Shown piece by piece: positions 1 through 7,130 of a stretch of DNA of 36,062 nt (position 1 is the first letter of the stretch; each line of letters opens with the position of its first letter). The DNA is from Bacteroidota bacterium (GTDB lineage: Bacteria > Bacteroidota > Bacteroidia > Chitinophagales > Chitinophagaceae), in assembly GCA_023392185.1 (NCBI GenBank), contig JAEVZP010000036.1, positions 1 to 36,062 of the forward strand, in the 5' to 3' direction. The translations under genes and the position numbers were made by a program. A model generated the notes under the pieces. The model was not told where the DNA came from. It saw only the letters and a list, made by a program, of their open reading frames with translations, and did no database searches.

Positions 1-25
1 TTCATATTTCTTTTCTGTTGTAAGT

Positions 26-107
26 GCGAATTGCATTCGCCCTTTTTGGGTTGATTATTTCCGTAAACAATGTGGGTTTGGCAATTCTGCGCGAATTGCA
101 TTCGCCC
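26..107. repeat. Pair of REP-like imperfect palindromes
   Basis: The 17-base unit GCGAATTGCATTCGCCC occurs at 26-42 and again at 91-107. Each copy contains a 6-bp inverted repeat (GCGAAT / ATTCGC) around the triplet TGC, so it can form a small hairpin. The pair lies just downstream of the stop codon of the beta-oxidation gene, in the non-coding left edge. I recall similar units as short dispersed intergenic repeats in Bacteroidota and other phyla. They may act as transcript 3' ends, but no T-tract follows either copy. Confidence 0.7.
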
Positions 108-116
108 CTATCGTGA

Positions 117-2495
117 TTAATTCCTTAGCACCTTCCCGCCCTTCAAAATAGACTGAATCCGCTCCAGTGTTTTGCGTTCAGTGGTGAGTTTTAAAAAAGC
201 CTCACGCTCCAGGTTTAAAAGATATTGCTCCGTTACTTCGGTGGGTTGCGAGAGGTCGCCGCCGGCCAAAACGTAGCCCAGTTTTCCGGAAATTTTCTTG
301 TCGTGCTCACTGATGTAGTGACCGCTGTACATGGAATCGGCACCCACGTAAGCCAGTCCGAGAGCGGTGTTGCCGAGCACGCGGATGTTGGTGCGCGGCA
401 CCGGTTTCACGTAGCCGGCATCGGCGAGGGCCAGGCATTCTTTTTTTGCTTCGGCCAGCACGCGGTCGTAGGAAATGACCCAGCGGTCTTGCCCGCGGCG
501 CAGGTAGCCCAATTCAAAGGCTTCTTCCGCCGAGGTAGAAACCTTGGCCTGCCCAATCGTGAGGAAACGGTCGCGGTAGGCGTTCAAGGCCACGTCGCCT
601 TCTTTAAGGGAATCGGACAGGCGCACGGCAAATTCTTTGGTGCCACCGCCGCCGGGAATCAACCCCACGCCAAACTCCACGAGGCCCATGTAGGTTTCCG
701 CGTGGGCAACTACGGCATCAGCGTGGAGGCACATTTCGCAGCCGCCACCAAGCGCCATCTGGTGCGGGGCGACCACCACCGGAATAGCCGAGTAGCGAAT
801 CCGCATCATCGTGTTTTGGAACTGACGAATGGCAAAGTCCAGCTCGTCGTATTCCTGCTCCACGGCCATCATGAAAATCAGGGCCACGTTGGCCCCGGCG
901 CTAAAGTTTTGACCGTCGTTGTAAATCACCAACCCACGGTACTCTTTTTCGGCCAGGTCAATGGCTTTGTTGATGCCTTCCAGCACCTCGCCGCCGATAC
1001 TGTTCATCTTGGTGTGGATTTCCAGGTTCAGGATGCCGTCGCCAAGGTCGGTAATGGTGGTGCCGCTGTTTTTCCAGACTACATGGCTTTCCCGCAGGGC
1101 GTCTAAGAAAATAAAATCTTCCGTTCCGGGAATCACGCGGTAGTCGCCGGAAGCAATATCGTAGTATTCTTTCTGGCCGTTTTGCAGGCGGTAAAAACTC
1201 GGAATGCCTTTATCTAGCATTTCCTTCACCCACGGCGCAATCTTCAAACCCGCGCTTTCCATCGCATCCACGGTTTCGGCTACACCCAGCGCATCCCAGG
1301 TTTCAAACGGACCGAGTTCCCACCCGTAACCGGCACGAATGGCATCGTCAATCTTGTATAAATCGCCGGAAATTTCCGGAATTCTGTTGGCGGAATATGC
1401 AAACAGCGGGTAGAGCGTGGCGCGGTAAAAGTCACCAGCCTTGTCTTTAAAATTGACGAGCACTTTCAGGCGCTTGCGCAAATCTTCAATCGGCTTGGCG
1501 GCTTCCAGCGCGGCGAATTTGGGGCGGGTCGTTGGGCCGTATTCCAGCGTATTCAAATCCAGCACCTGAATGGTGCTTTTGCCGTCCTCGCCTTTGATTT
1601 TCCGGAAAAATCCGCCTTCGGTTTTACTGCCGAGCCATTTGCGTTCAATCATATTATTCACAAACGGTGGCAACATCAATTGCTCGCGCGCTTCGTCGTC
1701 CGGAACGTTTTCCACCAAACTATTCGCCACCAGGGCCAGCGTGTCAATGCCCACCACATCCGCCGTCCGGAATGTGGCCGATTTAGGACGTCCCACAACG
1801 GGGCCGGTCAGGCGCTCTACTTCGTCAATCGTCATGCCGGTTTCGGCCACGTAGCGCAAGAGGCTCGTGAGGCTGAACACGCCAATCCGGTTGCCGATAA
1901 AGGCAGGTGTGTCTTTGGCCAGCACAGTGGTTTTTCCGAGAAATTTCTCGCCGTAGTGCATCAGGAAATCGACGACTTCTTTATCGGTTTCGCTCGTCGG
2001 GATGATTTCCAACAGCCGCAGGTAGCGGGGCGGGTTGAAAAAGTGGGCTCCGCAGAAGTTTTTCCGGAAATCCTCGCTGCGTCCTTCGGCCATCAGGTGG
2101 ATTGGAATGCCGGAGGTGTTGGACGTGACCAGCGTGCCGGGGCGACGGTGGGCATCCACTTTTTCAAAGACCTGTTTTTTGATGTCCAGCCGCTCAATCA
2201 CGACTTCAATTACCCAGTCGCAGTCTTTGATTTTGGGCATATCGTCTTCCAGGTTGCCCACCGTAATGCGGTTAGAAAAAGACTTAGAGTATATCGGCGA
2301 CGGGTTGGATTTTAAGGCAAAGGCCAGCGCGTCGGCGGCGATTTTGTTGCGCGCCTTGGCGTTGCCTTCGGGGGCATCTTTGGGCAGGATGTCGAGCAGC
2401 AGTACCTCCAGGCCAACGTTGGCGAAGTGGCAGGCAATGCGGCTGCCCATCACGCCCGACCCGAGCACGGCTACTTTCCGGATAATGCGATTCAT
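117..2495 (-). CDS. fadN: 3-hydroxyacyl-CoA dehydrogenase / enoyl-CoA hydratase fusion (FadN-type)
   Basis: A bifunctional beta-oxidation enzyme that would hydrate trans-2-enoyl-CoA and oxidise the 3-hydroxyacyl-CoA with NAD+ in the cytoplasm. The N-terminus has the NAD-binding Rossmann signature VAVLGSGVMGSRIA. A HADH C-terminal region follows, and the last ~290 residues form a crotonase domain containing the GGGCEMCLHAD and GGGGTKEFAVR segments. This order, dehydrogenase first and hydratase last, is that of Bacillus FadN and the reverse of E. coli FadB. I place the start at the ATG ending at 2495 (MNRIIRKVAVLGSG), because the Rossmann fold normally begins within ten residues of the N-terminus; the 21 residues further upstream look non-coding. 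Length is 792 residues, usual for the family. A thiolase would be expected just beyond the left edge. The gene contains three copies of TTCCGGAA. The upstream TetR gene is the likely regulator. Confidence 0.93.
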   Translation of the reverse strand: MNRIIRKVAVLGSGVMGSRIACHFANVGLEVLLLDILPKDAPEGNAKARNKIAADALAFALKSNPSPIYSKSFSNRITVGNLEDDMPKIKDCDWVIEVVIERLDIKKQVFEKVDAHRRPGTLVTSNTSGIPIHLMAEGRSEDFRKNFCGAHFFNPPRYLRLLEIIPTSETDKEVVDFLMHYGEKFLGKTTVLAKDTPAFIGNRIGVFSLTSLLRYVAETGMTIDEVERLTGPVVGRPKSATFRTADVVGIDTLALVANSLVENVPDDEAREQLMLPPFVNNMIERKWLGSKTEGGFFRKIKGEDGKSTIQVLDLNTLEYGPTTRPKFAALEAAKPIEDLRKRLKVLVNFKDKAGDFYRATLYPLFAYSANRIPEISGDLYKIDDAIRAGYGWELGPFETWDALGVAETVDAMESAGLKIAPWVKEMLDKGIPSFYRLQNGQKEYYDIASGDYRVIPGTEDFIFLDALRESHVVWKNSGTTITDLGDGILNLEIHTKMNSIGGEVLEGINKAIDLAEKEYRGLVIYNDGQNFSAGANVALIFMMAVEQEYDELDFAIRQFQNTMMRIRYSAIPVVVAPHQMALGGGCEMCLHADAVVAHAETYMGLVEFGVGLIPGGGGTKEFAVRLSDSLKEGDVALNAYRDRFLTIGQAKVSTSAEEAFELGYLRRGQDRWVISYDRVLAEAKKECLALADAGYVKPVPRTNIRVLGNTALGLAYVGADSMYSGHYISEHDKKISGKLGYVLAGGDLSQPTEVTEQYLLNLEREAFLKLTTERKTLERIQSILKGGKVLRN

Positions 2496-2549
2496 GTGAT
2501 TTTTTGTGGAGTTAGTTAGAATGAATAAAAGCTTGTTCAGCATTCGGGG

Positions 2550-2667
2550 CTTCGACAATTGTCATTCTGAGCTTGTCGAAGAAAAGCCTGACACCCATTT
2601 TCTAAACAGCAAACGATTGCAGCAACTGTGTCACCCTGAGCCTGTCGAAGGGCTGCCTGTCGAAGGA
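2550..2667. repeat. REP-like repeats with the GAGC(T/C)TGTCGAAG core
   Basis: Two related units lie between the TetR gene and fadN. The first, at 2561-2583, carries CATTCTGAGCTTGTCGAAG, and its end TTGTCGAAG is the inverse of CTTCGACAA at 2550-2558, giving a 9-bp stem. The second, at 2631-2667, carries CACCCTGAGCCTGTCGAAGG followed by a partial second copy of CTGTCGAAGG. I recall this motif as widespread intergenic repeat DNA in bacteria. The units fill most of the 248-base gap, so a shared transcript from the TetR gene into fadN would contain them. Confidence 0.7.
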
Positions 2668-2743
2668 GGCATCTCCCTTATCCAAAAGCAATCTCAAGGC
2701 TACGGTACTTCGTGTCATTCATTTGCGAAAAAAGGGGTTCACG

Positions 2744-3322
2744 CTAAGAATTTGGAGTGGTAGAAATAGCTTCGCGGGCAGCCTGGCAAAAGCTTTTGTA
2801 AACACTTTTTTTCCGGAGGTCCAGCTTGTGGGCGAAGTGCATTTTGAGGATGGTGTTGAGCGTGCCGTGAATAATGGAAATCAGCACTGGTTCCGGAAAA
2901 GCCTTTACCAGTCCTTCTTTTTTGCCTTGCCGGAGCAGTTTGAAGATGGGCAACAGCAGCGAAAAGTTTTCTTCCCGGCTTTCCTTAAACAAGAACGGCG
3001 CGTAGGTGTACTGCTCAATAAAGGAGAAATAATCCTTGCGGGGCAGGTAGAAATCCACCGCGGCGCGCAGCATGGTTTCAAAGTTTTGGGGAAAGCCCGC
3101 ATCGGGCGCGTAGCTGTCCAGCACGGCTTGGTTAAACTCGCCGAGCACCGTTTGGTACAGCTCGTTGATGAGTTCTTCCTTACTTTTAAAGTACAGGTAG
3201 ATGGTTCCGGCAGAGATGCCCGCGCGCTCGGCAATGGCTTTCATGTTGAGGTGGTAAAAGCCGGTTTGCTTTACCAGGTCAAGCACAGTGGAGAGAATGA
3301 GTTGTTTTTTATCGGAGGCCAT
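2744..3322 (-). CDS. TetR/AcrR family transcriptional regulator
   Basis: A 192-residue one-domain repressor of usual family length. The N-terminal helix-turn-helix is clear: AIAERAGISAGTIYLYFKSK at about residues 26-45 is the family's DNA-recognition region, followed by KEELINELY. The remainder is the helical ligand-binding and dimerisation domain, variable in this family. It lies directly upstream of and co-oriented with the fatty-acid oxidation gene, which suggests it senses an acyl-CoA or fatty acid and controls beta-oxidation, as FadR/PaaR-type TetR proteins do; that role is inferred. A TAAATTTG promoter element at 3336-3343 lies 14 bases before the ATG, and a perfect 14-bp palindrome overlaps where its -33 region should be, so autorepression is likely. 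Confidence 0.92.
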   Translation of the reverse strand: MASDKKQLILSTVLDLVKQTGFYHLNMKAIAERAGISAGTIYLYFKSKEELINELYQTVLGEFNQAVLDSYAPDAGFPQNFETMLRAAVDFYLPRKDYFSFIEQYTYAPFLFKESREENFSLLLPIFKLLRQGKKEGLVKAFPEPVLISIIHGTLNTILKMHFAHKLDLRKKSVYKSFCQAAREAISTTPNS

Positions 3323-3335
3323 AACGCGTTGAAGG

Positions 3336-3343
3336 CAAATTTA
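3336..3343 (-). promoter_or_regulatory. Bacteroidota -7 promoter element of the TetR gene
   Basis: Read on the minus strand the element is TAAATTTG, an exact match to the Bacteroidota -7 consensus TAnnTTTG. It lies 14 bases upstream of the ATG, so the leader would be very short. A -33 TTG at the right spacing is not evident; that position is occupied by the palindrome at 3358-3371. Confidence 0.6.
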
Positions 3344-3357
3344 AGAAATTTCCGGAA

Positions 3358-3371
3358 AATGAACGTTCATT
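3358..3371. promoter_or_regulatory. Predicted TetR operator, perfect 14-bp palindrome
   Basis: AATGAACGTTCATT is self-complementary over all 14 bases. It lies 36 bases upstream of the TetR start codon, where the -33 region belonging to the TAAATTTG element would fall. Size, symmetry and place are those of a TetR-family operator, and TGAACG/CGTTCA half-sites are common for this family. I did not see a second copy upstream of fadN. Confidence 0.6.
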
Positions 3372-3411
3372 CAGAAAAGAATTCAAACGCGATGGATATT
3401 TTCCGGAAATA

Positions 3412-3440
3412 AAAAAGCCCCGCGGGTTGCAGGGCTTTTT
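3412..3440. terminator. Bidirectional intrinsic terminator
   Basis: The arms AAAAAGCCC (3412-3420) and GGGCTTTTT (3432-3440) form a perfect 9-bp stem around an 11-base loop, with A and T runs giving a U-tract on either strand. On the minus strand it would stop transcription leaving the accessory region before it reaches the TetR promoter. Confidence 0.75.
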
Positions 3441-3824
3441 GGTGTTCAGTTTTGTTGCCAGCGGAGGAGGCTGAATAAGGTTGGTGATACGCAGTTATGC
3501 TGGCAGCAGGTGCATTTCAGGTGCAAGTATCAACAAACAAGTGGCAAAAGGGAAAACGGTTTAAGCGTATATCATTTTTCTTGGCGAACCCACTGATGGT
3601 GGGAGTCTTCACCTAATGGACAGCCAACGTACAGGGCTTGCTGCTGTGCTGGTATTTTATAATGTCCAGCGACGAACGCAGTCTGGTTTTGTTTTATCGT
3701 TAAAAATACAATTTATCGCTTAGCGTTGTTCGTTACGCCGCAATCGCTACTGATGCCTGCAAATTGCTGATGTTTATTTCGTCGCCCCGCCATAGGAGCA
3801 AACCCCATGTTGTACGCTTGTATT
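3441..3824. other. Non-coding stretch, probably decayed accessory DNA
   Basis: These 384 bases hold no open reading frame with recognisable content on either strand, no tRNA and no clear promoter. The sequence is AT-richer than the core genes and borders a broken gene and an insertion sequence, so the likeliest reading is decayed mobile DNA. I looked for an inverted copy of the IS1 end GGCATTGTTAG here and did not find one. Confidence 0.5.
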
Positions 3825-4159
3825 TCATGTCAGCATAACAAGTACCTCCTCAAGTTCTAATGCTCTTTGCTTTACTTTGGCCATGAACGTCATTGCTGAA
3901 ATGAACATTCCTTCACGTCCGATTTTAAGCTGCAAGTCCTCAAAGGAATAAAGGAAATCTTTTTCCAATTCCATTTGCTCTTTCCAATTCTGCTGTGTCT
4001 TAATGAGTTTGTCTTTTTGGGAGTAGAAAATTTTGTGAGCAAAACAGAGTAGATATTTTCCAGTTCCCTCTCCCAAAGTTTAGTGTGCTTTTTGATGCAC
4101 TCTCCCCATTCGTAATTTGTAGTCCAGTCACATTCATGAAATGATTTGTCAATCGGCAT
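3825..4159 (-). pseudogene. LprI/DUF1311-like protein, frameshifted and 5'-truncated
   Basis: Two overlapping frames join into one protein that resembles the DUF1311/LprI family (lysozyme-inhibitor type, normally secreted). The first part has CDWTTNYEWGECIKKH and WERELENIYSVLLTKF, matching the family's usual pattern of an acidic/Asn stretch, a Cys, and an L-N-xx-Y helix. The second frame continues with LIKTQQNWKEQMELEKDF (the family's QxxWxxxRD helix), then GREGMFISAMTF and an ALELEEVL tail. The frames are joined by restoring one A in the run of five at 4014-4018 (read as T on the plus strand). No signal peptide is present, and the only ATG lies inside the terminal inverted repeat of the IS1 element, so the true 5' end was probably lost on insertion. 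A sequencing error in the A run is an alternative for the frameshift only. Assignment is from pattern memory. Confidence 0.6.
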
Positions 4160-4161
4160 TG

Positions 4162-4850
4162 TTAGAGGATTGTATTTAGTTGCTTATTCCACTTGAGCAT
4201 CAACAGTCTAACGGAGTAATAAAGCATTTTTACGCACTTGGAATAGCACTTTGTCTTTCTTTTGAGCCTGGCCAGATAATGCCTCAAAATGCTGTTATAG
4301 CCTTCCACCGTATAGGTCTGCGCCTTTGATTGAACATGCCAGTGGTCTTTTAAGATGTTCTCATAAGCCTTCCAGTAATCGGAGTAAAACAAGCCAATGG
4401 TTTTGCCTTTGAGTTGTTCTAAGAGTTTGGCACCGGTGGCCTCCCCTCTGCATCCACACTCAAAAGCGAGGAACCGCTTCTTATATCTATCAACAGCAAC
4501 CCATATCCAGACGTAGCTTTTTTTTCCCCCACGTAGCTATGGAGTTCATCCACCTCTACCACCTCAATAGTCTCTTCACTTTTGAGGGCTTCGGCTTTGC
4601 GGCCAAAGGCCTTTATCCAGCCATAAACCGTTACGTGACTGATTTGCAGAATGCGGCCAATGGCCCGGTAGCCCAAGCCTTCCAAATACATCTCCAGGGC
4701 CATCCTGCGCTTCTCTTGAGGGTAGGCATCTTTGCGCTCACTGACCATGTAGTGACGACCGCAACTCTTACATAACCAACGCTGTACCTTTCCCACAAAA
4801 CCCGCTTTGGTGCGCTCGGTACGCCCACAACCGGAACATTTGTCTGCCAT
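4162..4850 (-). CDS. IS1-family transposase with -1 frameshift at an A8 run
   Basis: The first frame starts MADKCSGCGRTE and has a zinc-finger-like N-terminus (CSGC...CKSC), a helix-turn-helix around ISHVTVYGWI, and the first catalytic Asp in EVDELHSYVG. It then leaves the family frame in a run of eight A at 4518-4525 (T on the plus strand). Reading on in the -1 frame restores the rest: SYVWIWVAVDRYKK, then YSDYWKAY with the second Asp, then TVEGYNSILRHYLARLKRK with the catalytic Glu region. The fusion would be about 229 residues, the normal IS1 size. A8 is a classic slippery sequence and IS1 members are known to use -1 frameshifting on A-runs, so this may be programmed and functional; an inactivating indel is the alternative. 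I chose the ATG at 4850 because the promoter's -7 element at 4862-4869 overlaps the earlier GTG. Confidence 0.85.
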
Positions 4851-4861
4851 CTGTTTTAGCA

Positions 4862-4891
4862 CAAAGGTACAATACTATAATCGCCTAACAA
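4862..4891 (-). promoter_or_regulatory. IS1 transposase promoter
   Basis: On the minus strand TTG (4889-4891), 19 bases, then TACCTTTG (4862-4869) is a textbook Bacteroidota promoter. The TTG lies inside the terminal inverted repeat GGCATTGTTAG. The start of transcription would fall only a few bases before the ATG at 4850. Confidence 0.7.
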
Positions 4892-4916
4892 TGCCAACTG
4901 AGATTTCCGGAAAATA

Positions 4917-5465
4917 CTACGCTGCCGAAACACGCGCCGGGCGGGCTTGCTGTACCAGGGCATAGATACCAAAGAACAAAGCCGAGAACACCAGGTCGCC
5001 GATAATCGTATTCTGGTAGAACGGAATGGCCATGACAAAGGTTTTGGACAGACCCGCGAAGCCGGTTCCCCAGATACCCGTCAGATAGGTGCCGAAGTTA
5101 GAAACGAGAAAGAAAATACCGGAAGAAGCCAACGCATAGCCGCCTACTTTGGCCGCATTGGGCTTGCCCATTGTGGTACCAAACAGGGTCACGAGCGCCA
5201 TACCGCCATACACGAAAAGCTGGCTGATACCATAAAAACCTGGTATGCTGGTGAAGATCTGGAAATACAGATCTGCGAGCAGCTGCGCACCAATGGGCAA
5301 CAGAAAAGCGTAGCGTTTGTCTTTCAGCACCGCGCCGCTAAAGAGGCCAAGCGCCGCAATCGGGGCGAAGTTCCACAGGTGCAGTTCGGCGTTGAGGATG
5401 CGCGAACCGGCAGCCAGCATCAGCAACAGGGCCACAACGGGAACGGAAAGAAAACGGTTTTTCAT
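4917..5465 (-). CDS. DUF6580-like integral membrane protein
   Basis: A 182-residue hydrophobic protein with about five or six predicted membrane segments. The first is at residues 8-22 (PVVALLLMLAAGSR); then comes LWNFAPIAALGLFSGAVLKD with the loop residues N-F-x-P and F-x-G, and later FYQNTIIGDLVFSALFFGI. Length and these motifs match the putative transport family DUF6580, whose substrate I do not know; the compact layout recalls ECF S-component-like proteins, but that is only an impression. It is a single gene: a TAATTTTG promoter element lies at 5495-5502 and the IS1 element starts 21 bases beyond its stop codon. The window shows no partner gene. Confidence 0.75.
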   Translation of the reverse strand: MKNRFLSVPVVALLLMLAAGSRILNAELHLWNFAPIAALGLFSGAVLKDKRYAFLLPIGAQLLADLYFQIFTSIPGFYGISQLFVYGGMALVTLFGTTMGKPNAAKVGGYALASSGIFFLVSNFGTYLTGIWGTGFAGLSKTFVMAIPFYQNTIIGDLVFSALFFGIYALVQQARPARVSAA

Positions 5466-5494
5466 AAGGATTGATCTTTTACGCTTGGGAAAGG

Positions 5495-5502
5495 CAAAAT
5501 TA
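5495..5502 (-). promoter_or_regulatory. -7 promoter element of the DUF6580-like gene
   Basis: TAATTTTG on the minus strand fits the TAnnTTTG consensus exactly and lies 29 bases before the ATG. No clear -33 TTG is visible at 18-20 bases upstream. Confidence 0.5.
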
Positions 5503-5535
5503 AGTCAATTTGTTGGGAGGCCGGAAGGGAAAATT

Positions 5536-5553
5536 TTCCGGAAATTTCCGGAA
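5536..5553. repeat. Tandem pair of TTTCCGGAAA sites
   Basis: Two copies of the window's abundant palindrome lie with their centres 10 bp apart, sharing an AAATTT junction, directly beside the long hairpin at 5554-5586. They are in the non-coding gap between the PLD/J-domain gene and the DUF6580-like gene. Confidence 0.8.
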
Positions 5554-5586
5554 AAACCTATAAGGTTTTGGAAACCTTATAGGTTT
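5554..5586. terminator. Long perfect hairpin, likely terminator of the TPR-PLD operon
   Basis: The arms at 5554-5568 and 5572-5586 (AAACCTATAAGGTTT and its exact inverse) pair over 15 bp around a 3-base loop. On the minus strand the second arm runs into five T, so it could end the transcript of the operon whose stop codon is at 5745. I recall a similar AAACCTATAAGGTTT palindrome as a common Bacteroidota intergenic repeat. Confidence 0.65.
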
Positions 5587-5744
5587 GGTTGGGCCGGTAG
5601 CGGGCCGAATGATTCCGGATTCTTTTGTCATTCCCGAAAGGGACCGCGAAGCAGAAACGCAGTTCATCTTCCCATATGCTACTTTACCCAGGAAGAACCC
5701 AAAAATGATTTAAGAATTATTTGCTGAACGGAACAATCATACTA

Positions 5745-7130
5745 TCAACTTGCAACGCTATCCGAAGGCTTTGCAAGAGTGCTTTTCAAATACGCCAATT
5801 CCGCTGCAAGTTTTTCCTTCATAAGCCCAAAATACGCATCCCAATCAGAAATTCCGGTAATCTCCGCGTATGTCTCACTTTCTTTGATCGCGATAATATC
5901 GGCGATAATGGCTTCAATTTTCCGGCGCAGACTACCAATCTCCACCTGCAAAGCATTTTTCTCAGAAACAGCTTCCGACTTGGTTTTAAAGCCATTGCCG
6001 CGCTCCAATTCTGCTAAAATCTGCGAAACCAGTTCCAGATTGTTTGCGTCATAAGCTGTTTTAAGCTCTATAAAAACCTTCTGTGCGGCTTCCTTAAACG
6101 AATCGGCTACTTTGTCGGGGTGGCAAAGCGTAGTGGCTTTCCGGAAGGCCTTTTTCAATTCGGCCTTCTCTTCGTCCGAAAGCTCAAAGACCACTCTTTC
6201 GCGCTCGGTTTCTACCTCTTCCCGATATTCCCGCTCGTCCTGCTCGGCTTCCTGATACTTCGCTTCGTCGTGGCGGTATTTCACCTTTCGCAGCCTTAGA
6301 ATTTCCAACAAAATCTCACCTAGTTCCTGCGTGTGGCGATAGTGAAAATCGGACAGGTTTTTTTCCAGTTCCGCCTTTTCGTTGTCGTAGGCGCTGAGCT
6401 GGTTTTCCAGATTTTTGATTTCCAGTTTCAGCGCGGCAATTTCCGGGTCGGTCCACTTAGAGAGTTGCTGATGTTGCGAAATGAAGATGCCGATTTTGCG
6501 AACGGCTTCCGCGTATGCCCGCGTGTGCAACGCCGCGCTGATTTCAGCCAGGTCGGTGTTGAATTCGTAGGCTTTCAGCTTACGCGCTTCGCTGCTGATG
6601 TCTTCTGTTTCCTCAAGAAGAATGTAGTTCTTCAGGATTTCCAGCCGCCGAATGATTTTAGCAATCGGAAAGTCGGTTTCTTCCGGAAGTGCTTTCGGGT
6701 AATACTTCTTGAGAATTGCCCGGAACTCGGCGATAAACTGCCCGGCGAGTAAGGTGTCATCTTTAGTAATAACAATGTTCTCAAAGTTGCTCTCGGCCTT
6801 GTAGCTCCAGTTGTAGGAGCCGGTGATAACCGTGTTGCGGTCTATCACGCAAAACTTGTTGTACATCAGTTCCGTATCGCCGTTGCCCACCCAATACACC
6901 CTTGAATTTCCGGTATTGAGCCGTTCAAAATCCACGCGGCTGCCCCGGTTGATAGCATCATCGGACACCAACAGGGAAACAGCGCAGCCAGCCTCGGCTT
7001 TTTGCACCAGTGCGTCTAATAAAGCACGGTTGGTGAACCAGGCGACAGCTACAAAAACGGCGTGTTGCGCTTGGTGAATTTCCCGTGCGATGTGGTCAGC
7101 AATGTTTTCAAAAAGGGCCTCGGTTTGCAT
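5745..7130 (-). CDS. PLD-like domain protein with C-terminal J-domain
   Basis: A 461-residue protein with an unusual architecture. Residues ~1-140 form a phospholipase D/nuclease-like domain: HAVFVAVAWFTNRALLDAL, LLVSDDAINRG, and the HKD region MYNKFCVIDRNTVITGSYNW. The middle (~150-330) is helical and highly charged, partly coiled-coil (LENQLSAYDNEKAELEKNL). Residues ~320-375 look like a J-domain: AFRKATTLCHPDKVADS with the diagnostic His337-Pro338-Asp339 and the following KVFIELKTAYDANN helix, which would recruit a DnaK-type chaperone. In the HKD motif the catalytic His is replaced by Tyr90 (codon TAC, one transition from CAC), while Lys92 and Asp97 remain, so nuclease or phosphodiesterase activity is doubtful. 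Its ATG shares one base with the stop codon of the upstream TPR gene, so the two are translationally coupled. No function is known to me. Confidence 0.85.
   Translation of the reverse strand: MQTEALFENIADHIAREIHQAQHAVFVAVAWFTNRALLDALVQKAEAGCAVSLLVSDDAINRGSRVDFERLNTGNSRVYWVGNGDTELMYNKFCVIDRNTVITGSYNWSYKAESNFENIVITKDDTLLAGQFIAEFRAILKKYYPKALPEETDFPIAKIIRRLEILKNYILLEETEDISSEARKLKAYEFNTDLAEISAALHTRAYAEAVRKIGIFISQHQQLSKWTDPEIAALKLEIKNLENQLSAYDNEKAELEKNLSDFHYRHTQELGEILLEILRLRKVKYRHDEAKYQEAEQDEREYREEVETERERVVFELSDEEKAELKKAFRKATTLCHPDKVADSFKEAAQKVFIELKTAYDANNLELVSQILAELERGNGFKTKSEAVSEKNALQVEIGSLRRKIEAIIADIIAIKESETYAEITGISDWDAYFGLMKEKLAAELAYLKSTLAKPSDSVAS

Larger units (their letters stand above)
4155..4895 (-). 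mobile_element. IS1-family insertion sequence, 741 bp
   Basis: The boundaries come from terminal inverted repeats: GGCATTGTTAG at 4155-4165 is the exact inverse of CTAACAATGCC at 4885-4895, with weaker matching for about ten more bases inward. The element is 741 bp, usual for IS1, and carries one transposase in two frames. The flanking 9-mers (TTGTCAATC at 4146-4154 and AACTGAGAT at 4896-4904) do not match, so no target duplication remains, which suggests a deletion or recombination beside it. Its left flank is the truncated LprI-like gene. Confidence 0.85.

Noticed and set aside
26..107. Possible start of a CRISPR array
   Set aside because: Only two 17-base units, each palindromic and short, no further copies and no cas gene; better explained as REP-like repeats.
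2506..2763. 85-codon plus-strand frame between fadN and the TetR gene
   Set aside because: Composed largely of the GAGCYTGTCGAAG repeats.
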